Source of the DNA: Nonomuraea sediminis
GTDB lineage: Bacteria; Actinomycetota; Actinomycetes; Streptosporangiales; Streptosporangiaceae
Assembly: GCF_018531495.1 (NCBI RefSeq)
Contig: NZ_JAHDTI010000002.1
Span: 682,001-746,000, forward strand
Reading direction: 5' to 3'
Length of the DNA: 64,000 nucleotides
Part shown: piece after piece, positions 41,477 to 49,553 of the stretch
How the letters are laid out: the number at the start of each line of letters is the position of its first letter
Position numbering within the stretch: position 1 is the first letter of the stretch
Notes under the pieces: generated by a model
The model's input: the letters and a program-made list of their open reading frames with translations, nothing else
Told to the model about the DNA's origin: nothing
Databases searched by the model: none
Translations under genes and position numbers: made by a program

Positions 41477-42007
41477 TCAACGAGGCGGGTCGATCAGCGG
41501 TTCCCGATGGCGGCCGAAAGTCCCGCTGGAGGTGAGGCTTTCGATGAACGAGCGGAAGTTGTCGGCCAGGGGCAGTTCGGAGTCTAGGTCGGTGTCGAAC
41601 CAGGTGACTGACGGCTCGCCCCCTGGGCCACAGACCCGGTAGTCGAGCCCGACCCAGTAGTGTCCATCGCCCGATAGCAACACGATCGGCGACGGCATCT
41701 CCCATTCCTCGATCAAGTAAGGGGTGTCGAGCAGCGAGGTCGTGTGTTCCCGCCGGCCGATGCCCATCAATTCGGTGAACGGAACGTGATTTTCGCTCCA
41801 CGATGTGGGCTGGTTGGTGGCGAAGGCGTTCCAATCGGACGCCACCTGGCCGCCGTTCTGAACGCGTAGAAGGTCCAGCAATTCAGCGGGGAGGGTCACG
41901 CCGAGCTCGTGCTCAGCCACGGCGATTGCTTGCTCCGTGATTGGCTGCTGGACGCCGTAGTCGCCATCGCCCCAGAACGTTGCCCTGACGACTTCGAAGC
42001 ACGCCAT
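41477..42007 (-). CDS. SMI1/KNR4 (SUKH) family protein
   Basis: A 176-residue protein of the SUKH fold. Markers are an N-terminal helix with the conserved AVAEHELGVTLPAELLDLLR, then NGGQVASDW, VLLSGDGHYWVGLDYRV and DSELPLADNFRSFIESLT. Family members are often immunity proteins that bind polymorphic toxins, but stand-alone housekeeping members are common. No toxin gene adjoins it. It lies 33 nt upstream of the lipoprotein gene on the same strand, so the two may form a unit. Confidence 0.85.
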   Translation of the reverse strand: MACFEVVRATFWGDGDYGVQQPITEQAIAVAEHELGVTLPAELLDLLRVQNGGQVASDWNAFATNQPTSWSENHVPFTELMGIGRREHTTSLLDTPYLIEEWEMPSPIVLLSGDGHYWVGLDYRVCGPGGEPSVTWFDTDLDSELPLADNFRSFIESLTSSGTFGRHREPLIDPPR

Positions 42008-42104
42008 GACCAGCAGCCTACGGCCAACCGCTCTGCTTTCTCATCGAGATCGTTCAGCGGTCCAGAAAGGCGCTTGGATTCTGCGGACCACCACGTGCAG
42101 CACC

Positions 42105-42677
42105 TTAGGTGCGCTTTTGTTTGGGCGCGAGGGGGGCTGCGTTGAGGGGGCGGCGCTGGACGTCGATGGTTCCGCAGAAGGTTAGGCCGGTGATGGTGAT
42201 TTTGGGGGCGTTGGGGGTTCCTGGGCCTTCGGCGTGGTGGGGGAAGGTGCCGAGGATGTTGGTGCCGTCTATGTGGACTTCGGCGGTTTCGGGGACTACT
42301 ACCGTGATGGTGCCGATGATGGCGGTGGCGTGGATGGTTGTTTCGCCGTTGATGAAGTGGGCCTGGCGGAGGTCGATTTCGCCGTTGCCTATGACTGCCA
42401 GACCTCGGAAGGTGCGGCCGACCAGCCATCTGCCTGTGCGTTTGAAGCCGGCGATGATGCCCGCGTCTCTTGTCGCGGTGGGTGCTTGTGGTGTGGCGGG
42501 CCGTAGGTCGAGGAGGATCGGGGCGAGGTCGGCGTCGGTTTCGGCGGTGTGGACTGCGGTGAGGCGTTGTTCTAGTTCGTGCAGTGTCAGGCGGCCTTCG
42601 GCGTAGGCCGTTTGCAGGGCGGTCGTGACGCGGTCGCGGTCGGCGTCGGAGGCTCGGGCGGCGGGGTGGTTTTCCAT
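42105..42677 (-). CDS. DUF1707-domain protein with LiaF-like beta domain
   Basis: A 190-residue protein. Residues 7-58 form the DUF1707 domain (SDADRDRVTTALQTAYAEGR, LTLHELEQRLTAVHTAETDA), a small actinobacterial N-terminal module. After a hydrophobic/basic linker (residues 70-90) the second half is beta-rich, GNGEIDLRQAHFINGETTIH then GTITVVVPETAEVHIDGTNI, resembling DUF2154/LiaF-type cell-wall-stress proteins. ATG 42677 follows GAAGG. It lies 14 nt downstream of the alpha/beta hydrolase gene and is probably co-transcribed. Function unknown. Confidence 0.85.
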   Translation of the reverse strand: MENHPAARASDADRDRVTTALQTAYAEGRLTLHELEQRLTAVHTAETDADLAPILLDLRPATPQAPTATRDAGIIAGFKRTGRWLVGRTFRGLAVIGNGEIDLRQAHFINGETTIHATAIIGTITVVVPETAEVHIDGTNILGTFPHHAEGPGTPNAPKITITGLTFCGTIDVQRRPLNAAPLAPKQKRT

Positions 42678-42691
42678 GTGGGGGCCTTCGG

Positions 42692-43534
42692 TCAGGAGAG
42701 GAGCTGTCGGGTTCGGTCTGCTACCAGGTGGGGTTGTTCGGCCTGGATGAAGTGCGCCGAGTCGACGTCCTCGTAGCGGCCGTCGGGGAGGCTCTCCGCG
42801 TAGCGGCGCTGGTGCTCGCGGCCTTCGGCCAGTCGGCGCCCGCGGGGCGTGCTCGCCGGTGGGCGGGTGGCGGCCAGCAGTACGGTCGGGCACTTCGGGG
42901 GGTGGGGTGGCTGGTCGCGGTAGGGGCGGACGGCGGCGAGCACGGCCCTGTTCTCGTTGCGCATCTGCGCGACGCCTGCGGGGGTGAAGTCCTCGCGGAC
43001 CATGGTCTCGTAGGTGTCCTTGGAGTAGAGGCCTCGAATGTTGCGACTGGCCAGCCGGGCCAGCGGGCGGACGCGGGTGAGCAGTTGCGCCACGGCGAGG
43101 TTCTGGTCGATCTGCTTGGCGGTCCTGTCCCAGGTGTCGTACATGGGGGCGGTCACCGGGGTGGGGTCGATCAGTAATAGGCCCTGGAGCCGGTGTTCCA
43201 GGGATTCGGCCGCGCGCCGCGCGATCAGACCGCCCATGCTGTGCGCGACGAGCACGAACTTCCCGGGGACTACGGCCTCGACCATCGCGACGAGGTCGGC
43301 GGCCATGTCGTCGATGCTCCGCTGCCGGGTGGCGGTGCCGGTGAGTGCGCGGCCCGCGCGGTCATAGGTCACCAGTCGGGCCCGGTCGGCCAGGTGGGGC
43401 AGCAGTGGATCCCAGCATGTCCGGCCGCAGCTCATGCCCGCCTCGAAGACCACCCAGTCCGGGCCCTGGCCGGACTCCTCGACGTAGACGCTCCGGCCGT
43501 TCACCGGCACGATCTGCCCCGGAATGCCTCGCAT
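42692..43534 (-). CDS. Alpha/beta hydrolase
   Basis: A 280-residue alpha/beta-hydrolase-fold protein without export signal. The oxyanion region is FEAGMSCGRTCWDPL. The nucleophile elbow reads VAHSMGGL (Ser in H-S-M-G). The acid follows LLLIDPTPVTAP, and the catalytic His lies in VDSAHFIQAEQP. A cap region with several Arg/Leu helices lies between. The substrate is not evident. It is divergent from an ArsR-like regulator, with a long inverted repeat between the two starts, so it is probably repressed by that regulator. Confidence 0.88.
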   Translation of the reverse strand: MRGIPGQIVPVNGRSVYVEESGQGPDWVVFEAGMSCGRTCWDPLLPHLADRARLVTYDRAGRALTGTATRQRSIDDMAADLVAMVEAVVPGKFVLVAHSMGGLIARRAAESLEHRLQGLLLIDPTPVTAPMYDTWDRTAKQIDQNLAVAQLLTRVRPLARLASRNIRGLYSKDTYETMVREDFTPAGVAQMRNENRAVLAAVRPYRDQPPHPPKCPTVLLAATRPPASTPRGRRLAEGREHQRRYAESLPDGRYEDVDSAHFIQAEQPHLVADRTRQLLS

Positions 43535-43548
43535 GCCGCCCCCTCTCC

Positions 43549-43591
43549 AACGTTTTCACTTTTGATAATGGTAACGCATGTGAAATCGTTG
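43549..43591. promoter_or_regulatory. Inverted repeat in the hydrolase/regulator divergent promoter
   Basis: CAACGTTTTCAC (43549-43560) and GTGAAATCGTTG (43580-43591) match as inverted copies at 11 of 12 positions with a 19-bp A/T-rich spacer. The right arm ends 4 nt before the regulator ATG (43596), and the left arm lies 14 nt upstream of the hydrolase start. Likely operator of the ArsR-like protein. Confidence 0.6.
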
Positions 43592-43595
43592 GGCC

Positions 43596-44147
43596 ATGGA
43601 CCCTGTCGAGCAGCTGCTGCATCCGGTACGGCTGCGCATCATGCATGCCTTGGCCGCGGGACGTGCGTTGACCACCTCGCAGTTGTGCGCCCGGATGCCC
43701 GACGTGTCGAAGGTGACGGTGTACCGCCAGGTCGCGCTGCTGGCTGAGGGCGGGTTCCTGGAGGTGGAAGGCGAGCAGCGGGTGCGTGGTGCCGTCGAGC
43801 GCCGGTATCGGCTGCGTCAGGATCGGCCCGCGATCGATGCCGGGGCCGCGGCCACGATGTCGCTCGAGGACCATCGCCGGGGGTTCGCGGCGGCCATGGC
43901 CGTACTGATCGCCGAGTTCAACGCCTACCTGGATCGTGAGGGTGCCGATCCGGTGGCCGACTCGGTGTCCTATCGGCAGGGGACGGTGTGGCTCAGCCCG
44001 GATGAGCTCACGGAGATGATGGGCGAGCTGTTCGAGGCGCTGCGGGATCGGGTCGCCAACACCCCGGCTCCGGGGCGCGCGCCGTACCTGCTCAGTGCGA
44101 TCTTGTTCCCGGCCGAGCGACCGGAGGAGCGACCGGCCGATCGTTAG
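43596..44147 (+). CDS. ArsR-like helix-turn-helix regulator
   Basis: A 183-residue regulator with an N-terminal winged helix-turn-helix: HPVRLRIMHALAAGRALTTS, then LCARMPDVSKVTVYRQVALL and GGFLEVEGEQRVRGAVERRY as the wing. The helical C-terminal half (residues 85-170) has no Cys metal site, so it is not a classic metal sensor. It resembles actinobacterial HTH_20 regulators with a ligand-binding or dimer domain. No ribosome-binding site is seen, and the inverted repeat lies at the start, suggesting a leaderless, autoregulated transcript. Its 3' end overlaps the convergent repeat-protein gene by 4 nt. Confidence 0.85.
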   Translation: MDPVEQLLHPVRLRIMHALAAGRALTTSQLCARMPDVSKVTVYRQVALLAEGGFLEVEGEQRVRGAVERRYRLRQDRPAIDAGAAATMSLEDHRRGFAAAMAVLIAEFNAYLDREGADPVADSVSYRQGTVWLSPDELTEMMGELFEALRDRVANTPAPGRAPYLLSAILFPAERPEERPADR

Positions 44148-44635
44148 CAGTCGCCGGTGAGCTCCGCGAGCTGCTCGGCGGCCGTGGTGTTGCCCGCGTC
44201 GGCGAGACGCTTCAGCTCGTCCATGTCGCCGTATTCGGTGGCGAGCTCGATGAGCTGGTCGGTGGCCGTGTCGTTGCCGTCGTCGGCGAGGCGTCGAAGC
44301 TCGCGCATATCGCCGCGTTCCGTCGCGAGCTCGATGAGCAGATCCGTCGCGGTGGAGTTGCCCTTGTCGGAGAAGCGGCGGAGTTCGCCCATGTCACCGC
44401 GTTCCGTGGCCAGTTCGATGAGCTGGTCGGTGGCAGTGGAGTTGCCGCCGTCGGAAAGGCGGCGGAGTTCGCTCACGTCGCCGCGTTCCGTGGCCAGTTC
44501 GATGAGCTGGTCGGTCGCAGTGGAGTTGCCGCCGTCGGAAAGGCGGCGGAGTTCCGCCAGGTCGCCGCGGTCGGTGGCGAGTTCGATGAGTTCGTCGGCC
44601 GCGTCGTGGTCGCCGTTGGCGGCCCGGGCCCGCAG
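44144..44635 (-). repeat. 84-bp tandem repeats within the solenoid-protein gene
   Basis: The 28-residue units are encoded by 84-bp repeats, and the two units at about 44384-44551 are nearly identical at the DNA level (shared block TTCGATGAGCTGGTCGGT). This suggests recent expansion and a tract able to gain or lose units. Confidence 0.75.
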
Positions 44636-44659
44636 GGCGGACAGGTCGGAATCGGTCAT
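44144..44659 (-). CDS. 28-residue tandem-repeat (solenoid) protein
   Basis: A 171-residue protein made entirely of repeats: an 8-residue head, five units of exactly 28 residues and a sixth cut at 23. The unit consensus begins LRRLSDGGNSTATDQLIELA and ends TERGDMxE. Two helices per unit, with Ala/Leu/Gly positions as in TPR or SEL1-like repeats, predict an alpha-alpha solenoid for protein binding. ATG 44659 overlaps the stop of the MarR/GbsR gene (ATGA), so it is translated together with that regulator and may bind or modulate it. No known family is assigned. Confidence 0.8.
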   Translation of the reverse strand: MTDSDLSALRARAANGDHDAADELIELATDRGDLAELRRLSDGGNSTATDQLIELATERGDVSELRRLSDGGNSTATDQLIELATERGDMGELRRFSDKGNSTATDLLIELATERGDMRELRRLADDGNDTATDQLIELATEYGDMDELKRLADAGNTTAAEQLAELTGDC

Positions 44660-45168
44660 GATGGGCTACCTCCAGCGCCTTCGGTACGACCTGATGCTCG
44701 AAGCTCGTCGCGGTAGGTGTGCCACTCCTGCAGCAGCCGGGGCAACCGCTCGCTGAGAAAGTCGGCCAGCGCGACCATCTCCTCGAGCGGCGCGCGGCGT
44801 TCCGACGGGGCGTCGGCGAGCAACGCCAAACCCTCCCGGAACAGGGCGGCATGCTCCTTGTGGATGGCGGAGTCGAAGTTCTGCGGCTGCTGGCTCGCCG
44901 GGTCCACGCTCACCCGGTCCACCCGTTCGCCGGCCGTACGCGTCCGGCGCGCCAAGCGGTAGCTCTCGAGCAGCTTGACCGCGCCGGTGATGGCGCTGCG
45001 GCTGGCCAGCAGCGCCTCGCCCAGTTCGTCGATCGTCTGCTGCGGCGGGTCGCACACGAACAGGTAGCCCAGCAGGCGCCCGGCCATCGGCGGGAAGCCG
45101 TACTGGCGTGCGTAGAAGCGACCGACATGGTCGGCGAAGATCAACTGGTCGTCACGCGACATGCGCAT
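44656..45168 (-). CDS. GbsR/MarR-family transcriptional regulator
   Basis: A 170-residue regulator of the GbsR-like branch of MarR proteins: DHVGRFYARQYGFPPMAGRL, LFVCDPPQQTIDELGEAL, then the recognition region SRSAITGAVKLLESYRLARR, and a helical C-terminus. Starts at ATG 45168 (MRMSRDD) or 45162. A perfect 38-bp palindrome ends 14 nt upstream and is its probable operator. The solenoid-protein gene is coupled downstream by a 4-nt overlap, and the dihydrofolate-reductase-like gene lies just upstream on the same strand. The ligand is unknown; GbsR itself senses choline, but that cannot be assumed here. Confidence 0.87.
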   Translation of the reverse strand: MRMSRDDQLIFADHVGRFYARQYGFPPMAGRLLGYLFVCDPPQQTIDELGEALLASRSAITGAVKLLESYRLARRTRTAGERVDRVSVDPASQQPQNFDSAIHKEHAALFREGLALLADAPSERRAPLEEMVALADFLSERLPRLLQEWHTYRDELRASGRTEGAGGSPS

Positions 45169-45181
45169 GACGATAACAGTA

Positions 45182-45219
45182 ATAGCTGAGATGACACAAA
45201 TTTGTGTCATCTCAGCTAT
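45182..45219. promoter_or_regulatory. Perfect 38-bp palindrome, probable MarR/GbsR operator
   Basis: Two exact 19-bp arms with no spacer: ATAGCTGAGATGACACAAA (45182-45200) and its reverse complement (45201-45219). It is A/T-rich against its surroundings. It lies between the stop of the dihydrofolate-reductase-like gene (45223) and the start of the MarR/GbsR gene (45168), overlapping the latter's promoter region. An operator fits better than a terminator, because a zero-spacer palindrome makes a poor RNA hairpin loop and the regulator gene starts directly after. Confidence 0.65.
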
Positions 45220-45222
45220 GGG

Positions 45223-45762
45223 TCACGCCGGGACGAAGGTCAGGTTGAGCACGCCGGTCTGGAAGGTCTCGGACTTGATCAGCTTCAGCGGCTGGGTCGG
45301 GGTGTCCTCGAACAGCCGCTGGCCGTGGCCGACGGCGATCGGGTGGACGAGGAGTCTCAGCTCGTCGAGCAGCCCGTTGGCCAGCAGCCACCGGACGGTC
45401 GTCGCACAGCCGGACATCTGGATGTCGCCGTCGATCTGCTTCTTGAGCTCGTTCAGCCCGGCCGTGACGTCACCGGAGATGACGGTGGTGTTGTTCCAGT
45501 CGGCCTTCTCCAGGGTGTTCGACACGACGTACTTGCGGACGCCGTTGAGTGCCGCCGCGACCTCCTGGTCGGCCTCCGCCGTCGGCCAGTACGCGGCCCA
45601 CTCCTCATACAGCTTGCGGCCCATCAGCATCGCCGCCGCGCTCTGCATGCCCGCCTCGACCGCGGCGCCCATCTCGTCGTTCCAGTACGGGAAGTGCCAC
45701 TGGTCCGGCGCCTCGGTCACGCCGTCCAGGGAGATGAAGAAGTTCGAAATGATCTTGCCCAT
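45223..45762 (-). CDS. RibD/dihydrofolate-reductase-like protein
   Basis: A 179-residue single-domain reductase of the RibD_C/DHFR-like fold: FFISLDGVTEAPDQWHFPYW at the N-terminus, AMLMGRKLYEEWAAYWP, VVSNTLEKADWNNTTVISGD, GCATTVRWLLANGLLDEL and VGHGQRLFED. Actinomycetes have many such proteins of unknown substrate outside folate synthesis. It is upstream of the MarR/GbsR gene on the same strand, with the 38-bp palindrome in between, and downstream of an AraC-type regulator on the same strand (62-nt gap). Confidence 0.88.
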   Translation of the reverse strand: MGKIISNFFISLDGVTEAPDQWHFPYWNDEMGAAVEAGMQSAAAMLMGRKLYEEWAAYWPTAEADQEVAAALNGVRKYVVSNTLEKADWNNTTVISGDVTAGLNELKKQIDGDIQMSGCATTVRWLLANGLLDELRLLVHPIAVGHGQRLFEDTPTQPLKLIKSETFQTGVLNLTFVPA

Positions 45763-45824
45763 GCGCTTTGCATCCTTGATCGTCAGCGTTACGAAGAGTG
45801 ACCAAGATAGGCGGGAGCGCGTGC

Positions 45825-46526
45825 TCAGGTCTTGTACAGAAGCGACAGCGGCTCCGACGGATCCGGATCGGCCAACTGCGTGGCGGTCCGCCCGATGTAT
45901 CGGCTCAGCGACCGCGCCAGGTGCGGCTGGTCGAAGTATCCGAGCCGATGGATCACGTCGTGGACCGGCACACCCTCCTGGATCAGGATCGCGGCCTGCC
46001 GTACACGATCGATCTGCCGTACGGCACCGCGGGTGAGACCCGTCGCCGCCAGGAACCGCCGCTGGACGGTGCGTTCGGTGACGTCCGGCGACTCGCCGCG
46101 CAGGACCGCGGCGACGATCGGGTCACGGACCAGAACGTCTTCACGCACCATCCGCTGTACGAAGACCTCGGCGTTGTCGTAGTCGGGGCGATGCCAGCTG
46201 GAGCCCTTCAGCCAGAACGATCTGCGCGTCACCTCGGGGATCTCCGTGGTACGGCCGACGAGGCGATCGACAGGGAGATGCGGCATCGAGACACCCAGCG
46301 AGAAGCTGATCCCGAAGAACGTGGCGTCCTCGGGGACGGGCGCCGGGCACGCCTTCAGCTCCGGCCCCTGAACGGCCGCGCTGATCTGACCGCGGTGCTC
46401 CCAGAAGACCAGGTCCCAGTGCGTCGCCGCGATCGACGTCATCCGGCTGACGTCATCGCTGCTGCTCCGCCACACCCGCTGGATGTACGGCGAATCGGAC
46501 GATCGACTCTCAACCTCCAAGCCCAT
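45825..46526 (-). CDS. AraC-family transcriptional regulator
   Basis: A 233-residue regulator. The N-terminal half is a small cupin-like or DUF6597-type sensor part (YIQRVWRSSSDD, DLVFWEHRGQISAAVQGPEL, FFGISFSLGVSMPHL). The C-terminal half is the AraC DNA-binding domain (DVTERTVQRRFLAATGLTRG, VHDVIHRLGYFDQPHLARSL) with two helix-turn-helix units. ATG 46526 is chosen over ATG 46556, which would add ten residues; neither has a strong ribosome-binding site. It is upstream of the reductase-like gene on the same strand, a probable target. Confidence 0.87.
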   Translation of the reverse strand: MGLEVESRSSDSPYIQRVWRSSSDDVSRMTSIAATHWDLVFWEHRGQISAAVQGPELKACPAPVPEDATFFGISFSLGVSMPHLPVDRLVGRTTEIPEVTRRSFWLKGSSWHRPDYDNAEVFVQRMVREDVLVRDPIVAAVLRGESPDVTERTVQRRFLAATGLTRGAVRQIDRVRQAAILIQEGVPVHDVIHRLGYFDQPHLARSLSRYIGRTATQLADPDPSEPLSLLYKT

Positions 46527-46577
46527 CCGAACCCCCACTCCCGCTGCGGGATACATCAGCGACCCTAGCGGGCCAGG

Positions 46578-46803
<226 letters not shown>

Positions 46804-46832
<29 letters not shown>

Positions 46833-46922
46833 GACCAGGTCAGGCGGTCGGGGTGGGTCCGTGCGATCTCCGCCATCCCGCCGCAGGCCACGACCAGGTC
46901 AGGCGGTCGGGGTGGGTCCGTG
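46804..46922. repeat. 59-bp perfect tandem duplication
   Basis: Two back-to-back copies, beginning GCGATCTCCGCCATCCCG at 46804 and at 46863. The second copy includes the last codons and the stop (46899-46901) of the oxidoreductase gene; the first begins the DoxX remnant. The copies are identical over the full unit, so the event is recent. Confidence 0.9.
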
Positions 46923-47726
46923 GGCCTCCATCGAGAGGTCGTGCCAGTCGGTCCACGTCTTGAGCCGGTCGGCGTAGACCTGCTGGACGATCGGGAGACC
47001 CTGGGCGCCGAAGAACACCCGCAGGGGCGGCTCGTCGGCGTCGACGAGCTTGAGCAGTGCCCGGCCCGCGGCGGCCGGGTCGCCGACGTCGAGGTTGTTC
47101 GCGAACGCGGCGAAGGCCTCGCGGAGCCCGTCGTAGTGCGGGTCGGTCTCGGCCCGCGCGGCGCCGGCGGCCGCGTCGGTGGCGTAGGAGCCGGGCTCGA
47201 CCACGGTCACCCGGACGCCGAAGCCCGCGACCTCCTGGGCGAGGGATTCGCTCAGGCCTTCCAGCGCCCACTTGGAGGCGTGATATCCACCGCCGAGCGG
47301 CATCGCGAAGTGCCCGCCTGCCGAGGAGATCTGGACGATGTGCCCCGCACCCTGGTCGCGCAGGTACGGCAGCGCGGCCTGGACGACCCACACCGCGCCG
47401 AACAGGTTGGTCTCCAACTGGTCGCGCAACTGCTGCTCCGACAGCTCCTCGACGGCGCCGAACAGACCGTGGCCCGCGTTGTTCACGATGACGTCCAGTC
47501 GGCCGAAGTGCTCCTTGGCGCGCTTCACACTCTCGAAGACGGCGGACCTGTCGGTCACGTCCAGCGCAAGCGGAAGCACCGCGTCGCCGTACGCGGCGAC
47601 CAGTTCATCAAGGCTTGCGGTGTTCCTGGCGGTGGCGGCCACCTTGTCGCCGCGTGACAGGGCGGCCTCGACGAAGCTGCGGCCCAGGCCGCGCGACGAA
47701 CCGGTGACGAACCAGATCTTGCTCAT
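46899..47726 (-). CDS. Short-chain dehydrogenase/reductase
   Basis: A 275-residue classical SDR. The NAD(P) loop TGSSRGLG (residues 8-15) with the following Ser/Arg favours NADP. Others are VNNAG (structural motif), the catalytic Ser in VQISSAGG, and the Tyr/Lys pair in YHASK. The C-terminus is extended, as in ketoreductase-like members of about 275-280 residues. It is the third gene of a minus-strand run of three oxidoreductase-like genes, 55 nt after the previous one. Its 3' end lies inside a 59-bp tandem duplication, which alters only the last few residues (GPTPTA). Confidence 0.92.
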   Translation of the reverse strand: MSKIWFVTGSSRGLGRSFVEAALSRGDKVAATARNTASLDELVAAYGDAVLPLALDVTDRSAVFESVKRAKEHFGRLDVIVNNAGHGLFGAVEELSEQQLRDQLETNLFGAVWVVQAALPYLRDQGAGHIVQISSAGGHFAMPLGGGYHASKWALEGLSESLAQEVAGFGVRVTVVEPGSYATDAAAGAARAETDPHYDGLREAFAAFANNLDVGDPAAAGRALLKLVDADEPPLRVFFGAQGLPIVQQVYADRLKTWTDWHDLSMEAHGPTPTA

Positions 47727-47781
47727 ACTGTCTTTCCATTCCTTGTGTGGTGGGGGTTACAGCAGGCCCTGCTACCAGGGA

Positions 47782-48477
47782 TCAGCTTTTGGCGAGTGCC
47801 TCGCTGCGGATCCACTGGAGCAGGGTGGGGTTGTCGACGGTGGTGATGACGCTGACGACGCTGCGGACGTAGCGGTCGTCGTCCAGCAGAGCCAGCAGGC
47901 TCGCGGCCAGGTCCGCCCGGGCGGTGAACCGACCGTCGGCGTGGCCCTCGACGATCGTGTAGTCGGTGGGCGACGGAAGGTGGTAGAGCCCGCTCGGGCG
48001 CACGATCGTCCAGTCCAGATCGCTGGCGCGGACCACCGTTTCCATCCGCCGCATGTCGTCGTACAGCGTCTTGCCCAGCACCTGCGTCACGTACGGCAGG
48101 AGCACCCGGTTGAACAGGAACCCGCCGTCGGAGTACGGGTGCGGGGCGACCCCGCTCGAGCTGACCACGGCGAGGCGGCGCACCCGATGCCGTTCCATCG
48201 CGGCGACGATGTTCGCCACACCCCGCGAATAAGTACTGATCGGTTCCTTCCCGGCAGGCACCCCGAGCGTCGACAGCACCGCATCCCGCTCCGCGACGGC
48301 GTCGTCGACGTCCGAGGGATCGAGCACGTCGCCGCCGAGCACCTCGAGGCGATCATGGTGCAGCGGGAACGCGTCCGGGTTCCGGGTGACCGCGAGGACC
48401 TGATGTCCGGCGGCGAGTGCCTGGCCGGTGAGCAGGCGGCCGGTGGGACCGTTGGCTCCGAAGACTGTTGTACGCAT
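47782..48477 (-). CDS. NAD(P)-binding SDR-a5/NmrA-like reductase
   Basis: A 231-residue Rossmann protein: dinucleotide loop FGANGPTGRLLTGQALAAGH at the N-terminus, GDVLDPSDVDDAV for the adenine pocket, VVSSSGVAPHPYSDGGFLFN, then WTIVRPSGLYHLP in place of the classical active-site Tyr region. It is typical of the atypical SDR5 group (flavin-reductase/BLVRB-like) often linked to stress regulators. ATG 48477 is 11 nt after the stop of the upstream NmrA-like gene, so the two are co-transcribed. Substrate unknown. Confidence 0.85.
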   Translation of the reverse strand: MRTTVFGANGPTGRLLTGQALAAGHQVLAVTRNPDAFPLHHDRLEVLGGDVLDPSDVDDAVAERDAVLSTLGVPAGKEPISTYSRGVANIVAAMERHRVRRLAVVSSSGVAPHPYSDGGFLFNRVLLPYVTQVLGKTLYDDMRRMETVVRASDLDWTIVRPSGLYHLPSPTDYTIVEGHADGRFTARADLAASLLALLDDDRYVRSVVSVITTVDNPTLLQWIRSEALAKS

Positions 48478-48488
48478 GATCGTCACCG

Positions 48489-49331
48489 TCAGGCCGGGGC
48501 CGAGCCGAAGTCCGCCGCGTGCTGGGCGACCCACTGGGCGTAGGTGAAGGCCGGTCGCCCGGTGACTTCCTCGACTGTCGGCAGGGCCGGATCGGGCTTG
48601 CCGACTCTTTCCGCGAGCCCGTCGACGTACTCATCGATCGCCGGCGCGGGCATTCCGTGGTGGAGCATCAGCTCCCGGAACTGCTCCCGGGGAAGTTCCT
48701 CGAACCGCAGCGGCCGCCCGATCGTCTCCGCGATGATCCGCACGCGGTCGATCTGGCTCAGCGACTGCGGCCCCGTGAGGACGTGCGCCTCGCCGACCTG
48801 CCGATCAAGAAGGGCCCGTACGGCTACCGCGGCGATGTCGCGCGGGTCCACCGGAGCCAGCGCGGCTTCGCCGTACACCCCGCGCACGACCCCGTCGTCG
48901 ACGATCTGGGGCGCCCAGACCAGGTCGTTGGTCATGAACGCGCCGGGGCGCACGAAGGTCCACGGCAGCCCGGACGCTTCGACGGCCCGTTCCAGTCGCA
49001 GGTGCTGCTCCCCGATCCACCCGGGCGTGGCGAACGTGACGGTCGACGAGGACAGCAGCACGACATGCCGCAGATCGACCTGCTGTGCGGCTTCGAGGAA
49101 TCCGTCGACCCCGGCGTTGAAGACGGGGAACAGGAATGCCCGGTCGACGCCGGACAGCGCGGCCGTCAGGGTTTCCCCTCGGGCCAGGTCGCCGGGCACG
49201 ACCTCGACCTCGTCCGGAAGGGAACGGCTGCCCGGGTCACGGGTCAGGACGCGTACCTTCTCACCCGCGTCGAGCAGTTGGCGAACGATGTTGGCACCGA
49301 CGTTTCCGGTGCCACCGGTTACCAGGATCAT
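48489..49331 (-). CDS. NmrA-family NAD(P)H-binding protein
   Basis: A 280-residue protein with N-terminal MILVTGGTGNVGANIVRQLL (dinucleotide loop GGTGNVG at 6-12), LTRDPGSRSLP after strand two, VVLLSSSTVTFA and WTFVRPGAFMTN. The C-terminal part (ETIGRPLRFEELPREQFREL) is typical of actinobacterial NmrA-like reductases. It opens a three-gene oxidoreductase run on the minus strand. The 222 bp upstream, between it and the sigma-factor stop, hold GAGATCTCC near the start but no recognisable regulator site. Confidence 0.87.
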   Translation of the reverse strand: MILVTGGTGNVGANIVRQLLDAGEKVRVLTRDPGSRSLPDEVEVVPGDLARGETLTAALSGVDRAFLFPVFNAGVDGFLEAAQQVDLRHVVLLSSSTVTFATPGWIGEQHLRLERAVEASGLPWTFVRPGAFMTNDLVWAPQIVDDGVVRGVYGEAALAPVDPRDIAAVAVRALLDRQVGEAHVLTGPQSLSQIDRVRIIAETIGRPLRFEELPREQFRELMLHHGMPAPAIDEYVDGLAERVGKPDPALPTVEEVTGRPAFTYAQWVAQHAADFGSAPA

Positions 49332-49553
49332 GGTGGAGATCTCCTTCTTTCACGGGTCACGCGCGGGCGCTGTTCGCCCAGCACGAGAAGTCCGGCTGTA
49401 GAAGATGTGGACGCGGGCAGGGGCCTGCAGGCATGCAGGGGGCGGCTCAGCCGATGCGTTCGATCAGGTCATGCGGGCGGCGATATCCGGGCATGCCTCG
49501 AGCGAGCCGGTCGCCGCCAGTGCGGATCGAACGCGGCAGCCTCGTTATCAGGG

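Noticed and set aside
41477..42007. SMI1/KNR4 protein as immunity partner of the Tc-type toxin
   Set aside because: It is 14 kb away with many unrelated genes between. Injected anti-eukaryotic toxins do not usually need a dedicated bacterial immunity gene.
45182..45219. The 38-bp palindrome as terminator of the reductase-like gene
   Set aside because: It has no spacer for a stable loop, is A/T-rich with no T-tract, and overlaps the promoter zone of the MarR/GbsR gene. A secondary terminator role is not excluded.
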